Shown piece after piece: positions 17,590 through 31,041 of a DNA stretch of 64,000 nt. The position numbers and the translations under genes were made by a program. This DNA comes from Atopsyche davidsoni (Eukaryota > Arthropoda > Insecta > Trichoptera > Hydrobiosidae). Below the pieces are notes generated by a model. The model worked only from the letters and a program-made list of their open reading frames with translations, did not search any database and was not told the DNA's origin. Within the stretch, counting starts at the first letter, position 1; each line of letters opens with the position of its first letter. The stretch lies in NCBI GenBank assembly GCA_022113835.1, contig JAILWY010000003.1:10129501-10193500 (forward strand), written 5' to 3'.

Positions 17590-17833
17590 TTATAACAATG
17601 ATAAAAGTACCTTTGTATTTTGTCTTCATTTTGAGTTTATTAAAATTATTTGCATTACTAGTTTCGATCCAATACACTGGGTCATCATCAGATGCTTAAC
17701 TAAACTGAGTTTAGTACTAAACTAGTAACGCAAATAATTTTAATAAACTCAAAGTGAAGACAAAATACAAAGGTACTTTTATCATTATAATAATGGGTCT
17801 TCACGAATCAAATGCCTTGTCCCTCAACAAGAT
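17590..17833. repeat. Inverted (head-to-head) copy of a Penelope-like terminal repeat
   Basis: Two arms of about 75 bp (17590-17665 and 17706-17792) are near-perfect reverse complements. The central spacer belongs to the left arm and carries the hammerhead-like core on the minus strand. The right arm runs on into a tail ending CCTTGTCCCTCAACAAGATT. The same tail occurs at 38116-38165, so this is a dispersed family, not a chance palindrome. The right arm begins at the ACTAGT of the ribozyme and lacks the CTGATGA half. Inverted or tandem partial copies are common for Penelope-like elements. No reverse transcriptase frame is attached. Confidence 0.6.
17651..17696 (-). ncRNA. Hammerhead-ribozyme-like motif (degenerate copy 1)
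   Basis: Read on the minus strand. Stem I 5' strand GCAT is followed by the core CTGATGA (17691 to 17685), one extra T and a stem II GACCC...GGATC with one mismatched pair. Then come GAAA (17665 to 17662), a minimal stem III in ACTAGT (A-C and G-T pairs around TA), the cleavage-site A, and stem I 3' strand ATGC. The order matches a type I hammerhead with a reduced stem III, as described for ribozymes linked to Penelope-like elements. The stem II mismatch suggests that this copy is weakened or inactive. Activity is inferred only. Confidence 0.45.
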
Positions 17834-18059
17834 TAATAATTAATTATTAACAGCTTGGCGTATTTTTTTTCGTATAACATCATTTTGAGATGTAAGCTAC
17901 ACTTTTATCTTATAAGCGACTTTAATAGGCATGACGAAAGATTTTCAAATCCTCTTCCATAATGGGGGTACCCATTTACTATTTACGAAAAAAACTTTAT
18001 TTCGGTAAAAAACTAGAGTTTAACGATGTTTAAAGCCATTTTTATAATATTTTTTCAAA

Positions 18060-18256
18060 AGTGCGCGAAAACGCGACATCGCGAGGCGTGACGTCATCGC
18101 AGCATTTTTTAGACGCTCTGACGTCATTAACTATAATTGTTAACGGGCGTGCCATTGTGTTTGCATTGAAGACCATAGACCAATTTGAATACCATAGAGT
18201 TGTTGACGTCAGTATGACGTCATGCGCTGTGATTGGTGTTTCAGTCAAAATGGCCG
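18060..18256. promoter_or_regulatory. Cluster of four CRE palindromes with CCAAT and YY1-like motifs
   Basis: Perfect TGACGTCA occurs at 18089-18096, 18119-18126, 18204-18211 and 18215-18222. An inverted CCAAT core (ATTGG) lies at 18232-18236 and AAAATGGCC (YY1-like) at 18247-18255. The block also contains several CpGs in otherwise CpG-poor DNA. It could be an intronic enhancer, a promoter for an unseen transcript, or part of a repeat family that happens to carry CREs. No transcript can be assigned from the sequence. Confidence 0.4.
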
Positions 18257-21200
18257 ATTGCAGTATTTTAATCTTTTAATTTATTGAAAATCGTATTAAT
18301 CTTAGATTTTTAAATAAAACTAAATCACTTTTTTAAATTCTTTTAATATGTATTTTCCCTTAAAATAATTATTTCTTTGATTCTTTGATACTGTCGTCAT
18401 CCCTATTATAGATGAACTGTTTGTGATGAAGTAATTATGTAAAAATGTTATGTAAATGTGTACCTTTGATAAAAAAAACAGATAATAAAGCAATAACCAA
18501 GATATGGTAAGCAACAAACAAAGAAAATCTTTGCGATGAATTTGATATGAATATATATATATATATATAGATTTACAAAGGATGGTCATAGAAAGTATGA
18601 AGTCAATGGTAACCTGGACCTGTCACAAAAACAGTTCCTGAAACAACTGAAAAGATTCAGCAAATTAATAGAATAAATAAAATGTAGAAGAATAGAATGA
18701 ACGAAAATAACTTCAATACTAATAATTGTAAAAAATTCTCAAAAACAATATTTTTAAAATACATTTTATTTCAATACCTGAATTTCATGATCAAATTATA
18801 TATCAAAAGAAACACTTCGGGGCGTCGCATCGAAATGTCGCAGTCAATTCTATTGCAAAAGCTTTTAGCGCCTAGTTAACAAGATCTCTCAGCTACAACC
18901 CGAATTTATTAAAATTTATTCATTTCATTAAGTACAATCTCCGACATAAATACTTCAACACCAAATTTGATATCAGCATAGCACATTTATTAAAAAAATA
19001 CTCGTGCAATTGATTTAATTACAACTGAAAGTTTATTTGTTTATTCTTATCATTTTCTTAAGTTGAGATCAAAAAAAAAATGTCTTCCCTAACAAAATGC
19101 GTTTTTGCAGGTGTTTTTTTAATTTTACTTTATAAATATAAATCGTTCTATTTTATTTTACTGAATAGAATTTTTAGTTATTTTTTTAATAATAATCGCT
19201 ATTTACGTTGATACATTATATAAATTCTTTCCAATGTTGTATCTTTTCCGAATATTGTACTACCATTTTAGAATTTGTTTATTTGGTAGGTTTATAATAA
19301 GTCGCTTCCTAGTTCGTAGTTTCTAAGACCATCCTATTAGTATATATCCTATTCATCGATATTAAAAAAATATTATATACTTTTATACCAAACATCGAAG
19401 AGATTTTTCCTGTTTATCATACTTATTTACCTGTATTTTTCACATCAAAGGTAAAAATATAAAGTACCAAGGAACACATAAATATTTATAAATTTTAATA
19501 CCTTATTAATTATCAAAGTTGCAAATAAAAAAAAATGTAGCTTATACTGACAATGTACACGCCGAATTGTTGAAATCTTAATTTTTTTTTTAATAATAAA
19601 AATTAATATATAAAATATATCTGTTAATTAAAATATACACTCAGTACGAATCTACTGTCGCTATATATATATAAATAATGAGAGTCTTTGCTCTTTTGAC
19701 AGGGTACCCTTTCATGATAATGGACCTTTTGTGAACCCGCCTCGTCTTATTTGAATAACTACTGGAAATTATTCACGGCTAATGTGAATGCACATGATTT
19801 ATATAACAGTTGTTCCAAAAACGCACCCGAGTTAAAGTCATTCCTTAAATCTAAATCTATTAAAAACTACCATATTACCCAAAAAAATTTAACCAAAAAA
19901 TATTTATCAAGTGCTTTTTAATATTTAGTGAAACTTTTTCACTCTCTGAATTTTGTTTTTCAATAACTATCGAATTCAAGATAAATAAATATTTACACTT
20001 GACCTTATGAGGCATTACCTGTATTTTTCTTGTCAACGTCTCATTTTTAGTTATCAAATAATTTCATTAAAAATATTTTCCTACAAACAGCACAATTATT
20101 ATAATATGTTAACACAAATTTCATTGAAATTGAAATATAATACGTTGAAATAAATATGTTGAACAAATAAACAAGTTTTTGCTTCAATTTTATAATAGAT
20201 AGTTGAAACCGTTTATATCTTATGAGTAAATATATTTTATGAAAAGTTTATACATAGTATAACAAAAACAAATAAATTACATTTTCATTACCAGAATAGA
20301 AAATAATGTTTTATTATTTTGGTAAAAGCAAGTTCATTGTTTTTATAACTGCAAACCATTTAGTATTTAAAGTTTCTAAAGTGTGAAAATACCTTCCAAA
20401 AAATAAACCTTTCATTTGTCCTTTTGAAAAAGGTCATTTGCCTCTGATGAGTCGTTTAAACTGAGCTTTCAAGATATATTAACGTCTTTTTTACTGTCAT
20501 TTCGTGAAATAAGAAATAAACAAAGACAAAAGCTTCATTGATTGAACCAAATATCTTTTTTAAAGAAGAATTCATTTTATATTTAATACTTGTTCTACAG
20601 AGTTGTTTTATTGTCATTTAAGTTAAATATTAAAATTAATTATTTATGTGATAATGAGAAATGAAAAACCTAGCACTACTCATATAATAAATATTAATAG
20701 TTTATTTTACCATAGGTTTTAAACTTATTGTTTTGTGTATATTTATTACTTACTATGATTTTAAAGAAAGTAACTCTTTTGTGACATTTTTTTAAAATGA
20801 ATTTTATAACTACAGCATGAAAATTATTGCTCATTCTAGCTGTAATTTAATACATTCGTGCATAAAAAAATACTTCCATAAAAAAATTTATACTACGAAA
20901 ATATATACCTATATTTTTATTGTAACAATTTTATATTAGTCTTTAAAAGTCTTAGATGTTCATTTTTTTTCTGGTTTCACGTGACATTGCCAACATTTTA
21001 AAAGTAACATTTAGTATTCAGATAAACTTTTATAAGTCCCGAAGCGCTTTACTGTAAAGGCTCCGATACATCGATGCTTTCCAGATAAAATCTACAGCTT
21101 TCCGATAAAACGGTTGTCTCCGTGCCTGCGAAGATTTACAGCTCTCTATTACCTGAAAAAAAAACTAGAATCAGATTGATTTTAAGGTTGCGTTGAAAGC

Positions 21201-22619
21201 TTTTTTTTAGTACAGACTTTATTTACTTATTGAAAAGCTTCTAAGAAATTGAAAAAATTGTACTATATTCAATCCCTATTTCTAGGATTCGGAAATAGAT
21301 TTAATTTTAAGTTATGTTTATATTTTACTAAGATTTCGAAAAGTTACAATTTTATTTTAATGAAAATAGCAATTGATATGAAAGAACGGTCTTCATTAAA
21401 ATATTAACCCGTCGAAGCTTAAATTTATTTCCTATATAAAAATTTGATTCTGTTGTAAATTGGTTTTGTGGTATGATCAAATGTTGAATGATAGTATCAT
21501 AATATATCAAAATATATATTTAACCCGTAAAAACTTAACTATTATTTATATATATAACCATAAAGGTTTGTAATGACTTCTTTGAAAATCTAAGAAACTA
21601 AAATCATTCAATCTGTTTTTATGTGACAGTTTTTATTGTGATACCATTCTCACGCAGCTTTCTGCTACCAAAAAGACATTAGAGGGTGAAAAGTTACATT
21701 AAAGCCTCAAATACAACCTTGGGATCCCAGCAACCTCTGCCATTTTGTCTTCATGCTCTTGCGGAAGAAATACGGGATATTTATCGGTAGAGATAATCAA
21801 CAGCATTAAAATATGAAAGTATCAAAAGACTGCTAAGTAATGAGCAATTTTATAAATATTTTAAAACATTTTATTAATTTATAAATATAATTATTTAAGT
21901 CACATAGATATTATATTTGAACCATGAATATATTTATAATAAATAATTTATTTATCATTTCCTGAAACACATTAAGATTTTTGTTTTTTTTATTTTAAAA
22001 TGAATTTTTATCAAAAAAATACTGCTGCTAAATAAAAACGTTGGATGTAAAACATTTAAATGCCCAAAAATGTCAAAACTTTAATTCTATGTCATCAAAA
22101 ATTTGGTATTTAAAGAAAGGTACTATGAAATAAAAAACTCATAATGTTTCTGTCTTTTTCGTAAATGGTTTAATTTCACATCACATTATACATCGCATGA
22201 AACCGAATCTCTTTTTAAATAAATTTTCTTTCTAATATGCAGTTTTTAGCAAAAAAAAAATTAAATACGCGTTATTAGCATTTGTTGATAACATATATTG
22301 AAAGAAATACACTCATATTCGTATAAAGTAAATCGTTATGGTTAATGGTAATCAATTGATTCAATCCATCAATATTTTTGAAAAATGTATTAATTGAAGC
22401 ATGATTTTAAATGACACTTTTTTTGTCTTCTAGCACTTTACAGATAATTAAAAGCCTATTGAAATATAGATAATAAATATTTTTTTATAATCAAAGACTT
22501 TAAATAATCCATCGCTGCCTTAGATTTTAAATAAGCACTGTCAGAGACTTTAACGTTAGACATGAATTAAACTAATACAACAACAACAAAAATTTACGGT
22601 ATACAATTTGCTAAGTATA

Positions 22620-23877
22620 CGAGGGCGGTCCGATAAGTACTTAGCCTCACCGCCCGATGGTGCTAGTATCACAAGAGAGAATGTACTACAATCGTGTAGA
22701 ACATTCTCGTAGACGGCTACTGTCAAAATTTTAGCCGAATCGGACTCGTAGTTTTGTTTTGAACGCGTGCGGATGCGGACGTGTACGCGTATTTTAGAAA
22801 AATGGAAAAAGAGCAATATCGGTCGGTGATTCGATTCTTATTTTTGGAAGGGAAATCGCGCAGCGAAATCAAAGAGCGCTTAGATGCTGTGTGCGGTGAC
22901 TCTTTTCCTTTGATGGCAACCGTCAAAAATTGGTTTAACGAGTTTCAACGTAGTCGCACATCGGTTTTTGGTGAGCCACGCCTAGGTGCCTCGAAAATGG
23001 CTACCACGGAAGATAACGTGACAAAAATCCACGATCTCGTATTGGCAGACCGCCGATTGAAGGTGCACATGATAGCTGAAACAGTAGGCATATAAAAAGA
23101 CCGCAAGGGTCATATCCTGCATGAAATTTTGAGCATGAGAAAGCTGTCGGCGCGATGGGTGCCGCGTTTGCTCACTCCGGACAACAAGCGCAACCGCGAG
23201 ACCAATTCGGAGCAGTGTTTGGCGCTGTTTAAGCGCAATTCGAAGGAGTTTCTGCGTCGTTTTGTGACCGTCGACAAAAATGGAGACACTGGTACACACC
23301 AGAGACTAAGAAACAGTCGAAAGAGTGGACTTCACCCGGCGAACGTGCTCCGAAGAAGGCGAAGACTGTTCAGATTCACAAGGTGTGATCTACACTGACT
23401 ACCTGGAGAAGGGCAAAACAATCACAAGGCTCTACTTTGCTGAATTATTGGGCCGATTTGATGCCGAATTGCAGAAAAAACGGCATCATTTTGCGAAGAA
23501 AAAAGTGCTCTTCCACCATGACAACGCACCGGCTCACATCTTCGCCGTCGCCACGGCCAAATTGGTCGAATTGCATTACGAACTGCTCCCCCATCCACCG
23601 TATTCTCCAGATTTGGCCCCGTGCGATTTTTTTTTGTTTCCAAACTTGAAAAAGTCACTCAGGAAGAAATTTAAGTCGAATGAGGAGATCATCGCTGCCA
23701 CGGAGGCCTACTTTGCAGACCTCGAGAAAACGTATTTTTCAGATGGGTTAAAGAAGTTGGAGCATCGCTGGGTCAAGTGTATCGAGCTAAAAGGAGACTT
23801 CTTTGAGAAATAAATCGCCACTTTTCCAAAATTTTCGTTTTTCTTTTGTAGGCTAAGTATTTATCGGACCGCCCTCG
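22620..23877 (+). mobile_element. Mariner transposon, full-length but inactive
   Basis: The left end (CGAGGGCGGTCCGATAAGTA, continuing CTTAGCCT) and the reverse complement of the right end agree over 28 bp with one mismatch. Both ends are flanked by TA (22618-22619 and 23878-23879), the mariner target duplication. The 1258-bp length is normal for mariner. The interior holds a transposase pseudogene with DD34D spacing. The near-identical ends but broken gene suggest fairly recent insertion followed by point decay, or mobilisation in trans. It lies in the sense direction within intron 1 of the receptor gene. Confidence 0.95.
22802..23813 (+). pseudogene. Mariner transposase pseudogene
   Basis: The ATG at 22802 starts a good N-terminal helix-turn-helix region (MEKEQYRSVIRFLFLEGKSR; then WFNEFQRSRTS). 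An in-frame TAA at 23093-23095 (probably TCA to TAA) interrupts it, after which the same frame continues with MRKLSARWVPRLL and FVTVD, where the first catalytic Asp lies. The frame is lost near 23275-23290. A short third-frame piece (YTPETKKQSKEWTSP) follows. A deletion of roughly 14 codons near 23367 shifts to the last frame, which runs to TAA at 23811. That frame keeps HHDNAPAH and SPDLAPCDFF, with exactly 34 residues between the second and third catalytic Asp. A normal mariner transposase is about 345 residues. With one stop, two frame changes and a deletion it cannot make an active enzyme. Confidence 0.93.
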
Positions 23878-24430
23878 TAGATGTAGCTTTTTATGAATTA
23901 TTTTTTACATTTTTTTTATGCTTCCATCCTACTCTTATATTTATAGCTTGAGGGACTCGAGAGTTCAGCTTCCCGCGTAGCCATCAGAAAATAGAAAACA
24001 GTACTCGTGTTTTTTTTTCTTTTCAGAATAACTTTTATAAAACAAATATATGAAGTGTAGCAAAAAGTATAAAGAGATAACTGAAGAACATTATATCTAG
24101 TGACACTTGGCCATTGTTATATTCTTTGAACCATAAGACAATGGCGACTTCATGTCTTTCATTAATAAACTATTGAAAAAACAATATTAAAAGTTCAAAG
24201 CTTGAGAAAAATTATAATTATATAATTTATAGTACTTTTGAAACTCCTTTCAAACTCCAGACAATTCGTTAATTTTTTTTAAAGCAGTCAGAAAAAAGTT
24301 ACAAGTAAAAAATGTTTTGTATCAAAAAAATATGAATAGAAATATTACTACTACTTAAGCATATTTTTAGTCATTATTAATTTTTCTTAATATTTCGTTT
24401 TATTGAGCTGTTTTCAATATACATACATTC

Positions 24431-24552
<122 letters not shown>

Positions 24553-27500
24553 AGTAGAGAGCCATCAAGCCTATTGTCCTTGTAAAAACATGGAGGGATT
24601 GTCACAATATATCTGTGTATAGAAAGAAATATTTCCTAGAAGAATCGATAACAAACGCCATTTATCTTACTTTTTGACCTTCACAAATCTTTCGAGCAAA
24701 AAGCAGAATAGCTGTTTTTGAAAAATCACACACCGGTTTCATTATATTTCTTCCCATTAAAATATTCATTTCATTTTTCCCATCGGGTGGTTTTAATCAT
24801 TGAAAATTTTAAATAAAAAAGTACGCTCACTCCTTGAATATAACTTTTAAAAAAATAGTTATCCCGCCGTCATGAATGTTTATACACTTAAATAAAATTA
24901 ATGTATCATCTTGGGATACTAAAATATTAAGTACAATGCCATGGACAATTTTTTTTTAATTAAATTAAAAATTTAAAAGCGTGATGTGTACTATTATTTT
25001 ATGATACAAAAATGTGTATATACATTATACAAAGACAGAGACACCAGATATAAGCTGCGTTTAAAATACTTTAAAGCACTACTCCATGCACAACTGACTT
25101 TCTAACGTAATAAATATTATTTTAAATTAAATGTTTAGACCATGAATAACATATTAATTTGGTCCAGTGCATTGTTAAGCCATATTTGTAATTTATAAAA
25201 ATTCCTTAGAGTCATTTCCGCCATTTATGTATCATACAAATAATGTGTGTATAATTTTCTGTAAAAACTTTGAAGGTAGCGCGCTTTGTCTATTTTAATA
25301 TGCGATGCTGGCTTGCCCTTGTACTACTTCACCACATAAAAGAAGTTCTATACGTTTACATCAGCATTAACAATTGTCTTTGTTTCCTTTGTAACAGTCA
25401 ATTTCGTTTGAATTATACACACAGGTGAAGAAGAGAGAATCTCTCCGAGGGAAGTTACTTCATGAATCATGCATTAGGCATTCACCCGCTGACTTAATAT
25501 GTAAAATATCTTCACGATTCCACATCAAGAAGTATCTGCAGCGAATTTTCAAGGCGTGACCTCACACAAAAGACCTTTTTCAAACCGATCTCAAACGATA
25601 TTAAATAATAGTTTCCATATTATTAAATAAAATATTTTCGGTGTAGAATATTTTTTATAGATTACAATATTGATTAGATACGATACTGTCCATATTTAAG
25701 ATGATTGATTTACACATAAGCGACATGAAATATCTTCAAAAAGTTCTATAAAAAAACTTGTGAATTTAATAGTAAATTCTTAATAAAAGTTGATTTTTTC
25801 TATATTATCTTTAATCGCAGATATATTGAAAGTTTGGTACTTTGTTGGTTGGTTTCTTGGGTAATATAAGGCTGCATGAGGTTTTCACTCATCTTGAGGG
25901 GTGCATTTGCTCCAGTATACATCCTGGGGTAGTGGCTCATGTACAGATGAGAAAATAAAGTCAGCATGAAGAGCGAAACCTCGGATGAGTAAAACTTCAA
26001 GTATGCAAAACACATGAAATCAAACCAACTCATAATAAAGACTAAAAAAATTAACTAACATACTTCGACACTCGCTTTTATAATAAATAATATTATTAAC
26101 TATATCGCTTCACTCCCAAATAAATGTCTGCAAGATTATTTCTTTTAAACGTAACGTAACGTTGTAAATCAAGCGATTAAACCAGAATTATAAAACTCTT
26201 TTCAATTTCTGAAACTTTTCCACTGAACTGTCATTAGCTTCGCCAAGTGTTGGCTGGAGAAATGTAAATATATTCCAATATCCTTCGTTAAGTAATAAAA
26301 CGGTTTTATTTTATAGGCATTTCATAACTTCTCCAATTTTTTCCACCCATAAAAAAAACAATAAAACTCCTGTTTATTTTTCAAATCTGGTCGATATCCG
26401 CGGTAGTCTCTTCATACGAAAAAAAAACCAATATTAGAGGTTGGATTTTATATCTGCGTAAAAACTTGTTTAAACCGAACGCTCTTGGTTTAATTGCGAC
26501 AGCTGTAAAATAATTTTCACGTAATGGTCGATCATAAAAGGAACTTGTGTACAGATCCGTGGAATTATTCGACGCTTTAAAGTGCTTTTCAAGCTGAAAA
26601 ATTATTTGATTAAATTTTTTAATAAAAACTATAAGCAAAATCAACAAACAATTAAAAAAAATTGCTTGAAAACATCCTATGGTAATTATTTTATAATGAT
26701 CCCTAGTAAAATATATTTTAATGACTTCTAAATAATTGAGATAATAAATTACAGCCTTTTTTATATACATAACTGAAAAATCGCTCAACGGATTCATAAA
26801 ATATTCACCTAGTATAATTCATTTAAGGATATCTTTTTTTAGTTAATATGAGATTTAGGACTGAAATACCTAAGATAAAATAACATAAATGTCAGAAATG
26901 TCAGACCTTTGTGTGTATTTTCTGTAAGTTCAAGATATACCCTTAAATCCCATTCTACCGTGCTCTCAATTCGCTGTTTGTAGGGTGGGTACCTTTCGAT
27001 TTCGTATTATTATCGTGACATGTCTCGTAAATTGACAGTCTTTCCAATATGTGATTTTCCGATCGTCTACTTTTTCTCAAAACAAATCGCTGGTTGTGTT
27101 CAAATCGGAATCTCGTTTTTGTATATTTCGCAGCTTCTTTATCACATGTGTCCAATTATTTGCAACGTCACATCACGTGGAATCGTATTAGTAACAAAAT
27201 TAGTAGTGCGCGACATTTGACATTTAGATCTTTTTTATTTTATTATCAGTTATATCTCAGGTTTTAACAAAAAAAAATATATTTAATATGAGTTCAACTA
27301 ATAGATCTTCAGTAACGTTTCGTAGGTTTATATCATATTAATTTTAACTCCCTTGACCTTCAAATATAAAACTGAAATATTCTAAAAAGCGGCCATTCTC
27401 TTTGTTATTAATTTTTATCATTAAAAATACAACATTGTATAAAACAAACATAATATATCTTACGCTAATAGGGCACACTACTACTTTAGTATAAAATTTA

Positions 27501-30500
27501 ACTGTGCTTTTAAACATTTAAGTTATATTAAGCACTACATTACGTAACAAAACATTTTTTATCTTAAATATACCAAGGAAACAAACATTAAAATAACCCT
27601 TAATATTCTACCCCTACTCATACTTTTAAAATAACCTGGATCCTCTGTATATCTGATATAGATATTAAAAGTCTTTCTTTGTTCCTGAAAAATATTTATG
27701 GAAAGTTTTTTATGTACCAAAGCTTGAGACAACATTTTTAAAATGAAAATAAACCTTTCCAATATTGTATATTTTTTATCTGTTTTCCTCGCGTACATAT
27801 TTCAGATTCTGCACGTTAGAAATATATGATAACAATAACTTAAACTGTATATATATTTTTTTATGATAACCATATAACAGTAACCTTACCGACGTTCAGG
27901 GTCCGCTCGGGATAAGCCTAATTTCCTTCATAAAAAATCATATAAAATAATGTGCTCTATACCTCAACACTCAATGACGGTCTCCGCTCACGCACAAGTA
28001 TAAGCGAAACACCCTTTTTATCTCCAAACAGGGTGATAAAGCGACCGTGGACATTCAATATATCCTGAATAATGCTTTCTCCTTTCCTTCTTTATTTTTT
28101 AAAATTAAAAAGTACGTTCCGTCGCTATTTAGCTTTGTATCAGTTTACCCACCACCAAAAAAGGTTTTCGCAATCAAGAGTTACAATCTTCTAGGTTTAA
28201 TAACATTCAGTATTATATTGAGAAAATTTAAAAACATTGTTAAAAACAAAGCTTCAATATCAGCGTATTAAGAAAAAAAAAAAACACAGCTCGTTAAGAG
28301 TCCCAAAGAAGTAATGGAAATAACAATGTACAATACTGGGATAAGGTACTTTGATTTTCTCAATTTTACTTTTTAGATCTTTGTTTCTTTAAATATATTA
28401 CTAAACTAAAATACGACAAGCTTTTTAATGACTCTGAGTATTTTGCTGATTATCAATCTTACCAAAAATTCACATCAAAATAACCTGGGATTGTTGTAAA
28501 ATAATCCTGGTCTTTGGTGATATTCTAGATGTTGATTACCAAACTTTTCCAGATGATCAGAAGTATCGTGTTTATTGGAAATAACTTTAGATATAAATAC
28601 ACAGCTAAAATTTTTATGGATTATACACACAGAATACTTATGTAAAATGATCCATAATATTTTGTTACCTGTTTTTAATATTATAAATTATTCATATTTT
28701 CTTTGTCCAATTTAACTTATTTTAATAATTTATACTGATATATCTAAAATAAACCAGGTGCTTAAATTTTATACAAAACTTACTTATATTAAAATGAATT
28801 TATTCACAAAAAACTTAAAAATGTTTATTTCATATAACGTTAATTTTTTTTCTTTGTGCGTATGAACGTTATATTTTTTTAATAATTTTTCTTTAAATTT
28901 TTGATTGTTTGAACATGAGCTCGACTTTTGATAAATGTAGAGGAAAAGACCGAAAATATTTTTATGACGTTTTAAGACTTTCATATATTTTAATAAAAAT
29001 TAGGTCATGAGGTACACAAACAAAAAAAATATCATTTTGAAATATTGCTTCTTTGTTTTTCAAACAGTTTTACTAAAGTTTTTCCAACTTTAAATTCTTT
29101 AAATCTTAATATATTTCACAAAACCCAAAAAATCATTGCGGCAATATTAAAAGACAATATTAACAATAATATTTGCTTCATAATAAGCCAAACTGTGTTA
29201 TAAACAACTCTAAGAAAAATAAATTATCTTACTTAAAGAAATCATTACACTGCTTTCATTTCTATTTCAAAGTTAAATATTTCATTTTCATCATACTTTT
29301 AAAAATATAAATCTTTTGATCAAAATACATCTTATGACTAAATATTTGTTTATTTTACTGAAATACAAACTTACTTTTGATGCTTGAATGAAAAATGAAT
29401 AAAATTGTAATAATAAATTGTAAATTTACAAGAATTTCATAACTAAAGTTTGCGAGTTTTACTTTTAATATTTTGCGTTAAATGATAAAAAATATATACC
29501 CTTTTTTGTATTTCTGTGATTTCGGAGATCTCAAAGTTTTGTAAATAAAAACACAAGTTAATGATTTCATAAATTACAACTCTGCTTTAAGGGTGTAACA
29601 TATTTAAAAATATTTGTATAAATGTTTTTTTTATTTATTTATAGTTCAAATTTGTCACTTTATCAACTGAGTAAAAACAGCTTCGTACTTAACCTCATTC
29701 TGAGAACCTTTGTGTCAAAAGTAATAGCAAAATATATTAGTTAGGCTGAAGTTATTCTCACTTTAGTTTCATTACATAACTTAGACCTCTGATGTCACGA
29801 CCCTGGGACCGAAATCTCGGCAGAACTTCAATAATATCCCTTTTAATTGTCGACGGAACTATTAAAACAATTCCAGCGGATGCCGTTCAATTTGTAAGGA
29901 AGGCTGTAACAATTAGGAAGGAGGAAACGCCAGCCCCAAATGATTGTGCATTGTGATTGGCATCACGTAACCTAATCAAATACAGCCTTAATGAGATACA
30001 ATATTACCTATGAAAAGTGAGAATACTTGGTGGATCTATTTTAGACAGTAAAATATTTTATTGACGCATATAATTAATAGAAAACCAAAATAAATTATAC
30101 TTATATAATAAGTTATTGTTTAGACTACTATTGAATATTTATAAACGAAACCAAATATTTCAACTGTCAAATTTTTACTTAACAAATTTTTGAGAATTGA
30201 GTCATTTTGATTACTTTTTTTAAACTACTCGTATATTTTTTTTAAGTTCCATGGTAATCAGATTTATATAGAAATGAACCTGCATCGTACATGATATGTT
30301 CACATGTTCAAAGCATCATACATTCAATTCAAAAGCTCTACACTTTGATATGCGTATGATACATGAATATTGTGAGATTTGATTACCATAATCATGAATA
30401 TATTTGGTAATACAATCTTTACTTAAACTCTTGGCATGGATTTATGTGTTTATACGGTAGTTATGCGTGTGTTCCTTTACAACCTGAATATTGGGATATT

Positions 30501-30970
30501 GATCATTTCTAACCATATCTCAGGTTTCATGAACTGTACGAAATGCGAATTAGTTGCTCTCGCGTAGAAAAGTATTGGGTTTTCTATGAAAAGCTACTTT
30601 CACCTCGTTTATTTCAAGTTCCATTAAAATGAAGATACGTTCTTAAAAACTGATTCCTATGAGCTGTGAATATAAAATAAAAAACACTTAATATTATCAA
30701 AATATACTTGTTATTTTCATGAGCTTTTAATAAATACATACGTATATCGTTGAACTAGGCGCTTTATTATTATTACTATTTGAATGTAAAAAAATCATAA
30801 TTTATTTATATTAAGACGGACTACGCTGATTTATTTTTAGCGAAAACAGTAGATCGGTTTCCTTACTGATCAAACAATAATTAAACTTAATGTGTTCAGA
30901 GTTGAGAGGCATAAAATCAGTTGTAACATGGCCTACAAGCTAATTAACCAAAATCAAGACAGAAGCGATC

Positions 30971-31041
30971 GGCATCCCACGACCCCATTCAACCCAAACT
31001 AATTGGATCGAGAGTGTGTTAATGGGATGCCATGGTTGAAT
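30971..31041. repeat. Two interleaved inverted repeats (pseudoknot-like arrangement)
   Basis: GGCATCCCA at 30971-30979 is the exact reverse complement of TGGGATGCC at 31023-31031. ATTCAACC at 30987-30994 is the exact reverse complement of GGTTGAAT at 31034-31041. The arms are ordered 1-2-1'-2', the topology of an H-type pseudoknot if transcribed. It lies in a GC-richer island of intron 1. It might also be the remnant of a longer, rearranged inverted repeat. Confidence 0.5.

Noticed and set aside
26381..26797. 138-codon open frame on the minus strand
   Set aside because: It is AT-rich with one hydrophobic stretch but no recognisable domain, splice context or coding-like composition. Chance openness or an old remnant cannot be excluded.
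29784..29815. CTGATGT...CCGAAAT as a third hammerhead candidate
   Set aside because: The core is CTGATGT instead of CTGATGA, and no stem I or stem III can be paired.
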